A stretch of 64,000 bases of DNA from a virus. Below, one piece after another: positions 30,881 through 39,459 of the stretch. Every line of letters starts with the position of its first letter. Positions within the stretch are counted from its first letter, which is position 1. Location: positions 1-64,000 of the IMG/VR virus record IMGVR_UViG_3300047287_000420; one strand, given 5' to 3'. The notes beneath the pieces were generated by a model. It ran no database searches, was not told the origin of the DNA, and worked only from the letters and a program-made list of their open reading frames with translations. Position numbers and translations under genes: made by a program.

Positions 30881-32064
30881 TGAACGACACTCTCTTTGCA
30901 AACCTCCAAGGCTTCCGCTCTTCGCTTAACACCAGCTTCCTGGAACGCGAAGACATTGTTGACGGACTTCTGGCTTCGCTTATCACTAAACAAAATTGCT
31001 TCTTGTTTGGATTGCCTGGTACGGGTAAATCCGAATTGGTGCGAGCTGTTTCGAACGGATTCAAAGGATCTCAGTTCTTTGGTTACCTGCTCTCGCCCAC
31101 AACGGACCCGAGTGAACTGTTCGGCCCGGTGGCAGTTTCGAAGCTCCTAAAAGACGAGTATGTACGTGATGTCTCTGGATACTTACCCAGTGCCAACATT
31201 GCATTCTTAGATGAGCTGTTCCGTGGCAGCTCTGCTGTACTTAACTCTCTCCTGACTATCCTCAACGAGCGTATCTTCAACAACGGTCGCGAAGTAATCG
31301 AAACTCCGATTCAATCAATCGTTGCTGCTACGAACAGTTTCCCTCAAGAGGAATCTCTTCAAGCCTTCTGTGATCGATTCTTGTTTAGACCGACAGTAGA
31401 TCTTCTCAAAAAACCCACATCGAAGCGCACGCTTGACGCATGGGCCCTCGGTCTCAAGGACAGACCGACCGTTAAGTCAGATCTAACTTTCGAAGATCTT
31501 CAACAGTTACAACAGGAGGTTGTATCAATCAAAGCTAGCGATGAGTTTCTTGATTCCTTCTCGCAAGTAATTGACCTTCTGGCCACGCGGGGAATCACGA
31601 TCAGCGACCGCCGCCGAGTTCAGATTCTTAAGTTCTTGCGTGGTTGGGCACTTGTGCAGGGAGATGAAGAACTCTATCCAGAGCACCTGCACAGATCCTT
31701 AGTGCACATTGTGTACCAAACACAAGACGATGTACAAGTAATTAAGGAAGTTCTAGAGCAAGCAGTACCTACAGCAGAACGTCTCCTGGAAAGCATTAAG
31801 CGTGCTCACAGCGGGATCCTGACGGAATACCACGCGGTTCATTCGCAGGAATCTAAAAGCGTAGAGGATCTGAATCGGCTGGTAGGGAAGCTGCGAAAGA
31901 TGCACCGTGATCTGGATACACTCTCTAACAAACTAGACAACATCTTAGAATCAGGTCAGTATCGAATCAGTGCAGGTGCTAGACAAACTGCTACCAAGCT
32001 CGCTCAAGCAATCGAATCCTCCTCTCAATCTGTAGCTACATCCATTTCGAACCTCTCCTCATGA
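30880..32064 (+). CDS. MoxR-family AAA+ ATPase (RavA-like)
   Basis: 394 aa. Walker A LFGLPGTGKSELV (residues 44-51 core), the MoxR signature SPTTDPSELFGPVAVSKLL, Walker B NIAFLDELFRGSSAVLNSLL (D111/E112), sensor 1 SIVAATNSFPQ, then an ISDRRRVQILKFLRGWALVQ sensor 2-like segment and a long helical C-terminus. MoxR ATPases act as chaperones with VWA partners, here the next gene. Four-base overlap (ATGA) with it. Confidence 0.9.
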   Translation: MNDTLFANLQGFRSSLNTSFLEREDIVDGLLASLITKQNCFLFGLPGTGKSELVRAVSNGFKGSQFFGYLLSPTTDPSELFGPVAVSKLLKDEYVRDVSGYLPSANIAFLDELFRGSSAVLNSLLTILNERIFNNGREVIETPIQSIVAATNSFPQEESLQAFCDRFLFRPTVDLLKKPTSKRTLDAWALGLKDRPTVKSDLTFEDLQQLQQEVVSIKASDEFLDSFSQVIDLLATRGITISDRRRVQILKFLRGWALVQGDEELYPEHLHRSLVHIVYQTQDDVQVIKEVLEQAVPTAERLLESIKRAHSGILTEYHAVHSQESKSVEDLNRLVGKLRKMHRDLDTLSNKLDNILESGQYRISAGARQTATKLAQAIESSSQSVATSISNLSS

Positions 32065-33602
32065 AAACAAACACCGAGTTCCTCCGCCTGATAAACAACG
32101 AACCTTTGGTTCTTGCTGTTTCTCCGCTGTCGGACTTTCTGTGGGATGACTTTGTTCGGGACACTCGGCCAATCGTTAAGTATCTGGAGGATCGGTACAA
32201 CATCAAACAGCTCTCTCGTTTCGGGAAAGAGTTATTCGACTTCCTGTACAACGGCGGTCAATGCACTACGGTCATCACTCTGGATGAAGCTGAAACGTAC
32301 TTTCGTGCGAAACAGAACGGCCAGAACCCAGAGTTCCCAAAGGGCTACAAGCCTGAATCAGCTTTTTGGGTGAACCTGTTCATTCAAGTGTGTGAGTCAC
32401 CGGCATGGCCACGGCTGATGGGTCTTTCGGTCGGCGACCAGTTCACTGCAGGAAACAATGCTGTTAATGTACTCAATGAGCTGAGTGAAGTAATCGAATC
32501 TCAAATCGAACAGGGGATTCTTGACGTCGCATTACTGGCAGACGCAGGCAAAGAGCTGCAGGATATCCGTGAGCAGTTCATGGCCGCTAAAAAAGAAGGG
32601 GACAACGCAAAGGCAGCTCAACTTCGCCAGAAAGGAAAGGAGCTAGGTCAGCAGCTCGAAGAGTCTGTCCAACGAGCAGGTGAAGCTCTCCAGCCACAAG
32701 TGGATAAAGCGATTGATAAAGCGCACCAAAGCGCTAAGGACACTCAGGAAGCAATGAGCCAGCTTGCTGGTTCCGAAGCAGGGAAGGGCGTGGCGCTGAA
32801 CGACCTGGAGCAGAAGCGCAAGCTTGCACGGAGGCTTAGTGCAAACCCCGGCCTCAAGCAACTAGTTCGGAAGTTAGGTGCTCTGCGTCAAGCTTGGGCG
32901 GATCGGAAGCGTGCACGTAAAGCACAGACAAAATACAGTGACATCGTTGGAGCGAAATTCTCTGATGAAGTCATCAAAGCGTACCCAGCTGAGATTGCGC
33001 TGGCTGCCACAGAGCAAGGGCGGGCCTTGTTTGCTCTCAAGTACAGCCAAAAGACTCTGCTCACTAAGGACTACGAAGCAAAGATCAAAGAGCTCGATAA
33101 AGGTCCTGTTGTTATGTACATCGACATCAGCGGATCGATGGCAGGTGAGTCAGAGCTCTGGTCGAAAGCTATGGCTTACGTCATCGCAGAGGAATGCTTG
33201 AAGCAAAACAGGGCAACACACATTCACCTATTCGACACGGTGGTTCAGAAAAGTATTCATCTGGAGAAAGACAGAGCCGACAACGAAAAACTTCTGAACT
33301 TTGTTCTTAGTTGGACAACGAAAGGCGGAACTTCGTTCTGCTCGGTGATCGACCACGCGCTGACAAAGATCAATTTCGTTGAGAAAGCAGACATTTTGAT
33401 GATTACAGATGGGAACGCCGAGGTATCTGATTCCTTCGTGCGGCGCCTAAATGCGTTCAAACAAGAGCACGGTGTTCAGTGGAACAGCTTCTGCATAGGC
33501 AGACAAGCCCGTGTGCTCAAAGAGTTCAGTGATAATGTGCACACTGTAGATCCTCTAGATGACCCAAGCAGTGCCGAACTGTTTCAAGACGCGATGCGAT
33601 AA
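32061..33602 (+). CDS. VWA-domain protein (ViaA-like) partner of the MoxR ATPase
   Basis: 513 aa. Helical N-terminal and middle regions (long Gln/Lys-rich coiled coil at ~150-260) and a C-terminal von Willebrand A domain with an intact MIDAS: VVMYIDISGSMAGES (D355, S357, S359), TTKGGTSF (T424) and LMITDGNAEV (D450). The pairing and order match RavA-ViaA, where the VWA protein links the ATPase to its target. Target here unknown. Confidence 0.9.
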   Translation: MKTNTEFLRLINNEPLVLAVSPLSDFLWDDFVRDTRPIVKYLEDRYNIKQLSRFGKELFDFLYNGGQCTTVITLDEAETYFRAKQNGQNPEFPKGYKPESAFWVNLFIQVCESPAWPRLMGLSVGDQFTAGNNAVNVLNELSEVIESQIEQGILDVALLADAGKELQDIREQFMAAKKEGDNAKAAQLRQKGKELGQQLEESVQRAGEALQPQVDKAIDKAHQSAKDTQEAMSQLAGSEAGKGVALNDLEQKRKLARRLSANPGLKQLVRKLGALRQAWADRKRARKAQTKYSDIVGAKFSDEVIKAYPAEIALAATEQGRALFALKYSQKTLLTKDYEAKIKELDKGPVVMYIDISGSMAGESELWSKAMAYVIAEECLKQNRATHIHLFDTVVQKSIHLEKDRADNEKLLNFVLSWTTKGGTSFCSVIDHALTKINFVEKADILMITDGNAEVSDSFVRRLNAFKQEHGVQWNSFCIGRQARVLKEFSDNVHTVDPLDDPSSAELFQDAMR

Positions 33603-33632
33603 AACACAGCCCAGATAAACCAGGTTTAAATT

Positions 33633-33653
33633 AGGGGACAAGCGCTGTCTCCT
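33633..33653 (+). promoter_or_regulatory. Hairpin directly before a GTG start
   Basis: 8-bp stem AGGGGACA/TGTCTCCT (33633-33640 with 33646-33653, one G-T pair), loop AGCGC, ending two bases before the GTG at 33656. It traps the only purine-rich stretch (AGGGG) near the start and may control translation or end upstream transcripts. Confidence 0.4.
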
Positions 33654-33655
33654 AA

Positions 33656-34084
33656 GTGAACCGACAAGCTGAAGCAGCCGCTATTAAAAGATTAGAAGCA
33701 GAGTATTCTCCTGCCACGGAGAGATTTGAGCTCGAGGATTGGGTAGCTCAACAATTATTCGATACGTACCATAACTTAACTGAGAACCAGTCGGCATTAT
33801 TTAGGTTCCGAGAAGCAGTTATTATCTATGTCCCAACAACAGAACTATTCAACATAACGAGATTGGTAGATAAAGATATAACAGAACACTGTATTCTGCT
33901 GAGCAGCTTTTTACATAAGAATTACGGTGTACGCAAACTTAGCAACAAAGCAGAGGTAGAGATGGCTCTGATGCTGAGCGAGCATGACTTTGAGTTGATG
34001 TCGATGCAGATAGTGACGGATATGCTGCACTGGTACGACCTTATGACACTAGCGAACGAAGTGCTGACGAGTAAACCGCATTAA
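33656..34084 (+). CDS. Hypothetical helical protein
   Basis: 142 aa, GTG start after the hairpin. Helical: EAEYSPATERFELEDWVAQQ, AVIIYVPTTELFNITRLVDK, ELMSMQIVTDMLHWYDLMTL. No motif recognised. Acidic overall. Confidence 0.65.
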   Translation: MNRQAEAAAIKRLEAEYSPATERFELEDWVAQQLFDTYHNLTENQSALFRFREAVIIYVPTTELFNITRLVDKDITEHCILLSSFLHKNYGVRKLSNKAEVEMALMLSEHDFELMSMQIVTDMLHWYDLMTLANEVLTSKPH

Positions 34085-34165
34085 CTAAAACCTTAAGATA
34101 ATCTGAAGTATTCGGCTGGGTGTGCATTGGAAAGATAGGCTTCTCTCGTTCCATTTTTTCATTAC

Positions 34166-34978
34166 ATGAACTTCAAGTTCAAAATCGGTGAAACCAGCCT
34201 GGACAACAGCGAAGCTCGTGCTCTCTTGAGTGCAGCAGGCCGTGATAGCGCAATTGTCGTAGACATTGCCGAGCACATCGATCCAACAATGATCGACGCC
34301 AAAAAGCTGTTCTCGATCAGCGTGGAAACCAAAAACCCCACGCTTGCTTCCTTGGCAGCACGCTTTGCTATTGAAGGCGTCGAGACTCCTAAGAAGCGTA
34401 CGTATACGCGTACGGACGCAAACCGGATCTCAAGGATTGAAGTTAAAGAGACCTTCAGCCAGCCGGCTCAAGCAATCGACGCTCTTTGTCAGATGAAGAG
34501 CTTGAAAGCAATCGGAGCTGCCATGATTCTCGATGGTGTTTCGGATGGCAACAGCCGCACCCTGCGGCAAATCGCCACCAGCTGCGTTAACGGGATGGCC
34601 TACCGGGGATCTGTGAGCCCGGACTCGCAGTGCTTCATGGGCTTCGTAAAGGATGGAGACGGACACTACCGCACTCTGAACCAGGGACCGAACATCCCTC
34701 GGTCTGCCTGCTACCACGCCTCTCCGATGTATAACGCGGTCCGTGACGGGGCAGCTCTGCTGAAGGAGTGGGGGCTCATCGAAATGAGCGAACACATTGA
34801 GTTCGGCAGCAAGGATAAAGATCTGGATGAAAACAGCCGTCAGCTGCGCCGGACTGTTTATGCTGTGACTCCAACGGCGATGGGGCAGAAGGTGGCGCAC
34901 GAATGGGGCGACATCTCAGATTTCATCAGCCACCAGTGGAGCAGCCGCATCCGCGAAAGAAGGGTCTACGCTGCTTAA
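34166..34978 (+). CDS. Hypothetical protein, possibly winged-helix C-terminus
   Basis: 270 aa. Two parts: an alpha/beta N-terminus (FKIGETSLDNSEARALLSAA, then IDAKKLFSISVETKNPTLAS) and a C-terminal half with YNAVRDGAALLKEWGLIEMS and RRTVYAVTPTAMGQKVAHEW, which resembles an HTH-wing pattern (T-P-x-x-M-G-x-K). Isolated between a gap and a strong terminator, so a single-gene unit. Function unknown. Confidence 0.68.
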   Translation: MNFKFKIGETSLDNSEARALLSAAGRDSAIVVDIAEHIDPTMIDAKKLFSISVETKNPTLASLAARFAIEGVETPKKRTYTRTDANRISRIEVKETFSQPAQAIDALCQMKSLKAIGAAMILDGVSDGNSRTLRQIATSCVNGMAYRGSVSPDSQCFMGFVKDGDGHYRTLNQGPNIPRSACYHASPMYNAVRDGAALLKEWGLIEMSEHIEFGSKDKDLDENSRQLRRTVYAVTPTAMGQKVAHEWGDISDFISHQWSSRIRERRVYAA

Positions 34979-35004
34979 AGCTTCATCCAACAACCACAAA
35001 AACG

Positions 35005-35027
35005 GGGCGTCGAAAGGCGCCCTTTTT
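35005..35027 (+). terminator. Rho-independent terminator
   Basis: 7-bp stem GGGCGTC/GGCGCCC (35005-35011 with 35016-35022, one G-T pair) closed by a GAAA tetraloop and followed by TTTTT (35023-35027). Sits seven bases before the DNA polymerase start. Confidence 0.88.
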
Positions 35028-35034
35028 AAGTCAC

Positions 35035-36924
35035 ATGCAGATCCGTTACATCACAAGCAACAGCGAGTACCAGAAAGCTCTTGGGGAACTGCAGCTGATC
35101 CCCAAGGTATGCCTGGATTTGGAAACAACCGGCTTGGACTCACACGTGGCTAAAGCTCGGTTGCTTCAGCTGTGTACGACAGAGAATATCGAAAGAACGG
35201 TGTACGTTCTTGATCTCTTCAAAATCACTGATACCAGTGGGCTGAAGGAATTTATTGAAAGCCGGGAGATGATTCTCGGCCACAACTTAAATTTCGATTT
35301 TCAGTTTCTGCTGTCTCTCGGCATCGACTATCAAGGAAAGGTATTCGATACTTATGTAGCTGAGCGTTGTTTGCGGGCTGGTTTTAAGGAAAAGAAAGTT
35401 AGCCCGAAACTTCAGAAGCCATATTTCGATGACGTTAGCTGCTCACTGAAGGCTGTTGTTGAGAGACGACTCGAGATTGAAATTAGTAAAGAACAACAGG
35501 TTTCTGACTGGAGCAAACCTGATTTAGACATAGAGCAACTCGAATACGCAGCAAAGGACGTTGATCTCCTCCCCACGATCGCTGCGGATCAACTTAAAGA
35601 GCTAGCAGAAGAAGCTCTGCTCGATGTCTACTCGCTGGAATCTAAGTGCGTACGCCCCGTGGCACTGATGTGTCACAAAGGATTCAACGTAGATGTTACT
35701 AAGTTAGTAGCCCTAAAGCATACGATTGAGAAAAAGCTAGATGAAGTTACTCTAGAATTCTGCACTAAGCTTGACGACGCACTACCAGAGGATCTAAAGC
35801 TACCCAGGAGAACCGATGGATCACTGGCAATTGGAAAAAACCTACGCAAAGAGTTCAACCCCGGATCCGGTGTCCAATGCACAAAGTGTTTCGAAGCACT
35901 TGGCATTGCACTTCCAACAAATCCAGGAACAGGAAAGAGCACTCTTAATCAGATCCAGCTCGCGGAATTTGATTCGGATGACCCGCTCCTAAACCTCTAC
36001 CGAAAGCGCACAAAAATCGAAACTCAACTCGAACACGCAGAAAAACTAATCGCAAATATCAACCCTATAACACACAGAATTCACTCAGGTTATAACCAGT
36101 ACGGAGCAAACTCCGGAAGATTCACTTCAAGCGGAGCTAAGAAAACAGCGGCCAAGAAAGTTAAAAGTCAGTTTGCGATCAACGCTCAACAGATTCCGAG
36201 AGACAAAGAGTTTCGGGAATGTTTCGTAGCCACGCCTGGTTACAAGCTGATCATCTGTGACTTCAGTCAGATTGAGTTACGCCTCGGTGCGGAGCTGATC
36301 GGAATCCCTCAGATGATTGAGGCATTTAAACAAGGTCATGATCTCCATACAGTTACCGCTAGTTTGATCTACAACATACCTCTAGAAGAAGTTCAGAAGA
36401 ACCAGCGACAAGAAGGTAAAACGCTTAACTTTGCGTTGCTATACGGTATGGGCTTCCGTAAGTACAAAACATACGCAGCTCAAAGCGGGAAGATCATTTC
36501 CCTGTCTGAGGCAAAAGTAGCTCACACAGCGTTCCACAACGCATACCCACGCCTAAGGCAGTGGCACCGAGAGCGTGCTGCCATGGTCGAAGATGGGTGG
36601 ACTTTCGTAAGAACTCCGTTAGGTCGCAGGCGTCTGCTTTCTTACTCAGATGCAACCATGACTGCCTGTGCCAATACGCTTATACAAGGTGCCGGTGCTG
36701 ATATCCTTAAGCTGTCGTTAGCCAAGCTCAACCCTTATCTGTGCGATGAAGCTTACTTAGTTGCCTGTGTCCACGATGAAATCGTTCTAGAGGCTGCAGA
36801 AACAAAAGTTGAGTACTACAAGGAAGTACTTGAGCGCTGTATGAAAGAAGCCGCTGAAACGATTTTAAAAGAGGTACCAGCTAAAGCAGACGCTAGCTAC
36901 GGAGACACCTGGTCTGAAAAATGA
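35035..36924 (+). CDS. polA: Family A DNA polymerase with 3'-5' exonuclease (Pol I-like)
   Basis: 629 aa from the ATG at 35035; a longer upstream reading overlaps the previous gene and terminator and is rejected. Proofreading domain DEDDy: VCLDLETTGLD (D28, E30), GHNLNFDFQFL (N84, D88), YAAKDVDLL (Y171, D175). Polymerase domain: motif A LIICDFSQIELRL (D409), motif B RQEGKTLNFALLYGMG (R458, K462, F466, Y470), motif C CVHDEIVLEA (H580, D581). F466 matches E. coli Phe762. No 5'-nuclease domain. Replicates the phage genome. ATGA overlap with the next gene. Confidence 0.95.
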   Translation: MQIRYITSNSEYQKALGELQLIPKVCLDLETTGLDSHVAKARLLQLCTTENIERTVYVLDLFKITDTSGLKEFIESREMILGHNLNFDFQFLLSLGIDYQGKVFDTYVAERCLRAGFKEKKVSPKLQKPYFDDVSCSLKAVVERRLEIEISKEQQVSDWSKPDLDIEQLEYAAKDVDLLPTIAADQLKELAEEALLDVYSLESKCVRPVALMCHKGFNVDVTKLVALKHTIEKKLDEVTLEFCTKLDDALPEDLKLPRRTDGSLAIGKNLRKEFNPGSGVQCTKCFEALGIALPTNPGTGKSTLNQIQLAEFDSDDPLLNLYRKRTKIETQLEHAEKLIANINPITHRIHSGYNQYGANSGRFTSSGAKKTAAKKVKSQFAINAQQIPRDKEFRECFVATPGYKLIICDFSQIELRLGAELIGIPQMIEAFKQGHDLHTVTASLIYNIPLEEVQKNQRQEGKTLNFALLYGMGFRKYKTYAAQSGKIISLSEAKVAHTAFHNAYPRLRQWHRERAAMVEDGWTFVRTPLGRRRLLSYSDATMTACANTLIQGAGADILKLSLAKLNPYLCDEAYLVACVHDEIVLEAAETKVEYYKEVLERCMKEAAETILKEVPAKADASYGDTWSEK

Positions 36925-37817
36925 GTAACACCAAAAAGCGCGAACGTCCCCTCTCACCAAGCAAGCTCAAAATTGGTGATCGAGTCACATTAGGTATCAA
37001 GAACATCACTTGCTACAGTGAGTTCTCTGATCAAAAGCTTAAGGACAAGATCGCTGGCTACGTGAACAACACGCGGCTAGGAACAGTGAAAGAAGTATTT
37101 GTCAAAACAAACAAAAGAGGAGACAGGAGGCATTTCGCTTCGATCCTATGGGATGGAATGAAATCGACCACTGAACACGAACAGAATCGCTTGAAAGTCC
37201 ACGAGGCTTCTGTCGTCGCACAAGAACTAGAGAAGCCAATCAAAGTAGATGTAGCCCCCAAGCAAAGTACAAAGAAGTCGACAACTTCTGTGACTATCTT
37301 TAACTTGCAAGTGGTTGAGGATAAAGAAGTATTCACCGCAAAAACGGAAAACGGTTACGTCGGTTGTGCCCGTACAACTAACGGAATCTGCTTCACGTCT
37401 GATGTTTTTTCGAGTGCACTAGAGGCAGCTAACAAAGCACGAAACCTCAAGAGGCTACTGGAAAACCCGACAGAGCAAGATTGTAAAGAAACCAAAAAAA
37501 AGACAAAAGAAACTACAAAATGTGTAGTCAAGAAAACTAATAAAAAGGTAACCTTAAGGTCGAGACTGTACACACTCGACGAGACCAAGGCGATGCCGCT
37601 CCTGCGTTTCCAAGAAGTGTGGGTAATTATTAAAGACTCGATGTATGTAAGTGAGTGCTTAGATAAGGAAAGGCGCAATTTAGTAAGTTACACATCAAAT
37701 AAAGAGAAAGCTATGTACTTCACATGTCACGAAAAAGCTAAAATGACTATGCGTGTTCTGAAGGGTACGGTAGGTCCAGGGTTTGACCTCAAGAGGTTCT
37801 TTATAGAAAATAAGTAG
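36921..37817 (+). CDS. Hypothetical basic protein behind DNA polymerase
   Basis: 298 aa, Lys-rich. N-terminal KLKIGDRVTLGIKNITCYSE resembles a KOW/SH3-like beta barrel (with GTVKEVFVKTNKRGD), followed by Lys/Thr-rich linkers and a C-terminal DUF-like alpha/beta part. Coupled to the polymerase by ATGA, so a replication accessory or DNA-binding role is plausible but unproven. Confidence 0.68.
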   Translation: MSNTKKRERPLSPSKLKIGDRVTLGIKNITCYSEFSDQKLKDKIAGYVNNTRLGTVKEVFVKTNKRGDRRHFASILWDGMKSTTEHEQNRLKVHEASVVAQELEKPIKVDVAPKQSTKKSTTSVTIFNLQVVEDKEVFTAKTENGYVGCARTTNGICFTSDVFSSALEAANKARNLKRLLENPTEQDCKETKKKTKETTKCVVKKTNKKVTLRSRLYTLDETKAMPLLRFQEVWVIIKDSMYVSECLDKERRNLVSYTSNKEKAMYFTCHEKAKMTMRVLKGTVGPGFDLKRFFIENK

Positions 37818-37824
37818 AATCTAA

Positions 37825-37912
37825 GGACTGAGGACTCCGTAGATGGCAACCAGATACGCAGGTGATTACTTCGGAATTTCCCTGGGTAATTCCGGAGGTG
37901 CCTCCTCAGTCC
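37825..37912 (+). promoter_or_regulatory. Long-range mRNA stem enclosing the start of the 87-aa gene
   Basis: GGACTGAGGA (37825-37834) is a perfect 10-bp complement of TCCTCAGTCC (37903-37912). Inside lies a 7-bp hairpin CGGAATT/AATTCCG (37872-37878 with 37888-37894) and a GGAGG-TG-CCTCC repeat. The outer stem encloses the ATG at 37843 and about 20 codons and is followed by TTTT, so it could block initiation or act as an attenuator. Confidence 0.6.
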
Positions 37913-38106
37913 TTTTGGATTACTACCCAGAGCTTCGAAACCCAGCAAAGAAGACTGAGGTGACTCCCACGGCGCCTAGGTCTGTGGGTGGGACAGAGGC
38001 CGCAAAGGTATTTACTGGTTTTAAAACCTTTGAAGAGAAGCAGGGACCCAAGGCAGCAGCCCCTGTATTTACAGGTTTCAAAACGATCGAGAAGCCAAAG
38101 CGGTGA
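37843..38106 (+). CDS. Small protein with repeated VFTGFKTxE motif
   Basis: 87 aa. N-terminal YAGDYFGISLGNSGGASSVL then two copies of the motif KVFTGFKTFEE and PVFTGFKTIEK. The repeated motif may be a binding peptide for one partner. Translation start lies inside the mRNA stem at 37825-37912. Confidence 0.65.
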   Translation: MATRYAGDYFGISLGNSGGASSVLLDYYPELRNPAKKTEVTPTAPRSVGGTEAAKVFTGFKTFEEKQGPKAAAPVFTGFKTIEKPKR

Positions 38107-38155
38107 CGCCGAGCGTCTGAACGCTTACGCTTGAGTAGTTATCGGAAAGAGGATA

Positions 38156-38290
38156 GTGAAACTTTTTAAAAAGCTGTTGGAAGGTCGGTTCGGCAGATGG
38201 CTGAATCTTTATCCGATCTTCGCAGCTAACGAGGAGGACCGCAGGCGTATCTTAGAGGCGGCCGACTTCCAGCCAAACGATGTCTACTAG
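38156..38290 (+). CDS. 44-aa hypothetical protein
   Basis: GTG at 38156 preceded by GGAAAGAGG, TAG at 38288-38290; overlaps the next ATG (38280) by 11 bases. KLFKKLLEGRFGRWLNLYPI, then an acidic end. Short but supported by the ribosome-binding site and overlap. Confidence 0.55.
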   Translation: MKLFKKLLEGRFGRWLNLYPIFAANEEDRRRILEAADFQPNDVY

Positions 38291-38837
38291 CTATTGCTTG
38301 GTACTAGGTAAGGCAGATAGCACTTTAGAGATAGCTTTAGCTGCGAACGACGCTGGCCACGCGCAGGCACAATCCTCCGATATAGCCAGAGCTCTGCAGG
38401 CAGATACATTTGCCCTGACATACAAGAGCGTAAAAGAAAGCAAGTTGTCCTATTTATTCAGGCGGCTGGCTACGAGCGATTTCAAGCACGAGGAGTGCGA
38501 TGAGTGGTGGGGCAAGTTTTGCAACAAGTCTCCAGTCATCTATGCCCTGAAACAGAAATATTACGTGCGTCCACTGATCTTAGATTACTTGGAAATAAAT
38601 AAAGATGGTTGTGTAAAACCGTCATGCTCAAACTCATTGTGTGTAAACCCTTACCACAATTCTTACAAAAAAATGAAGGCCTCAAAACTGGGGGACGCGG
38701 ACGTGAATTTGGTACTAGCCTTCTCCAGCCAGGGCGTCCCTGCTAGGGAAATCGCCAAGGCGCTCAACGTACATCGCTCAACGATTTACCGGACGTTAAA
38801 CCGTGAACATCTTCACACTCGGGCTCCGCGTCACTGA
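38280..38837 (+). CDS. HNH-like/HTH DNA-binding protein
   Basis: 185 aa. Central zinc-type motif CVKPSCSNSLCVNPYHNSY, the treble-clef pattern of HNH-related proteins, then a C-terminal HTH: VNLVLAFSSQGVPAREIAKA and LNVHRSTIYRTLNREH, Hin-recombinase-like. A relative lies at 63238-63927 (CSNPFCINPYH). May be a site-specific regulator or nuclease; the catalytic His of a true HNH is not certain. Confidence 0.75.
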   Translation: MSTSYCLVLGKADSTLEIALAANDAGHAQAQSSDIARALQADTFALTYKSVKESKLSYLFRRLATSDFKHEECDEWWGKFCNKSPVIYALKQKYYVRPLILDYLEINKDGCVKPSCSNSLCVNPYHNSYKKMKASKLGDADVNLVLAFSSQGVPAREIAKALNVHRSTIYRTLNREHLHTRAPRH

Positions 38838-39450
38838 TGGCGCCGACACCGACGAAAACAAAATCACACACGTACTCGCCGAGTCCCTTCCTTCCAGCGA
38901 CAAGCGGGTAGCCACAAAGGTCCAGCTTTCAATGAAAGAGGACCATTACGTCGGCAAGATCCTCAAAACTCTCGAAGAAAATCAAACGATTCTTGCAATC
39001 GGGCCAACCAAGACAACACCGGATGGGGTGCTGCAGATGCAGCCCATGCTGGTTGTCACAGATAAAAACTGGGATGACCTGCTGGCAGTGAACCTGTTCA
39101 TCTCCACAGGTGGTCTCGGTCCTGCGACTGAAGAAACTCAGCTCGGGGACAACACAGTTACTAACCGTTCGCTGGCCTGGCAAGACGAAAAAGGTGAAAC
39201 CGCTTGGTTCAAGCTGACAGCTTGGGACAGCCTCTCAACTCAACTTGCCGAACTTGCGCCGGGCACACCGACTATTGCTGTGGGTCGCGTAAGTACTTCC
39301 GAAAAGGAAGATCGCAAGTATCTTAATTACGGTGTAGAGAAAATTCTCTACCTGCCTCGCAGCAAGAAAGCTGCTCCCGCCAAAGCGGCAGACCCTGATA
39401 AAGGTCGCGTCTCTACGGCTGCTCTCGGATCACTGGACTTCTCTCTCTGA
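38803..39450 (+). CDS. ssb: Single-stranded DNA-binding protein-like (OB fold)
   Basis: 215 aa, GTG start overlapping the previous gene by 35 bases. The centre, NTVTNRSLAWQDEKGETAWF then KLTAWDSLSTQLAELAPGTP and TIAVGRVSTSEKEDRKYLNY, follows the OB-fold SSB pattern (W-F-x-L-T-A-W, then a glycine/hydrophobic strand). An N-terminal extension of ~100 aa is unusual. The C-terminus ends LGSLDFSL, like the acidic/hydrophobic tip SSBs use to recruit partners. Confidence 0.75.
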   Translation: MNIFTLGLRVTDGADTDENKITHVLAESLPSSDKRVATKVQLSMKEDHYVGKILKTLEENQTILAIGPTKTTPDGVLQMQPMLVVTDKNWDDLLAVNLFISTGGLGPATEETQLGDNTVTNRSLAWQDEKGETAWFKLTAWDSLSTQLAELAPGTPTIAVGRVSTSEKEDRKYLNYGVEKILYLPRSKKAAPAKAADPDKGRVSTAALGSLDFSL

Positions 39451-39459
39451 TTAACAATC

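Noticed and set aside
32265-32280. CTACGGTCATCA within the VWA gene, and a similar string near 42765
   Set aside because: They fall in codons for Thr-Val-Ile inside genes and match only the core of the repeat; treated as coincidence.
34903-35034. Upstream extension of the DNA polymerase reading frame
   Set aside because: It runs through the previous gene's end and the strong terminator at 35005-35027; the ATG at 35035 fits the exonuclease domain start.
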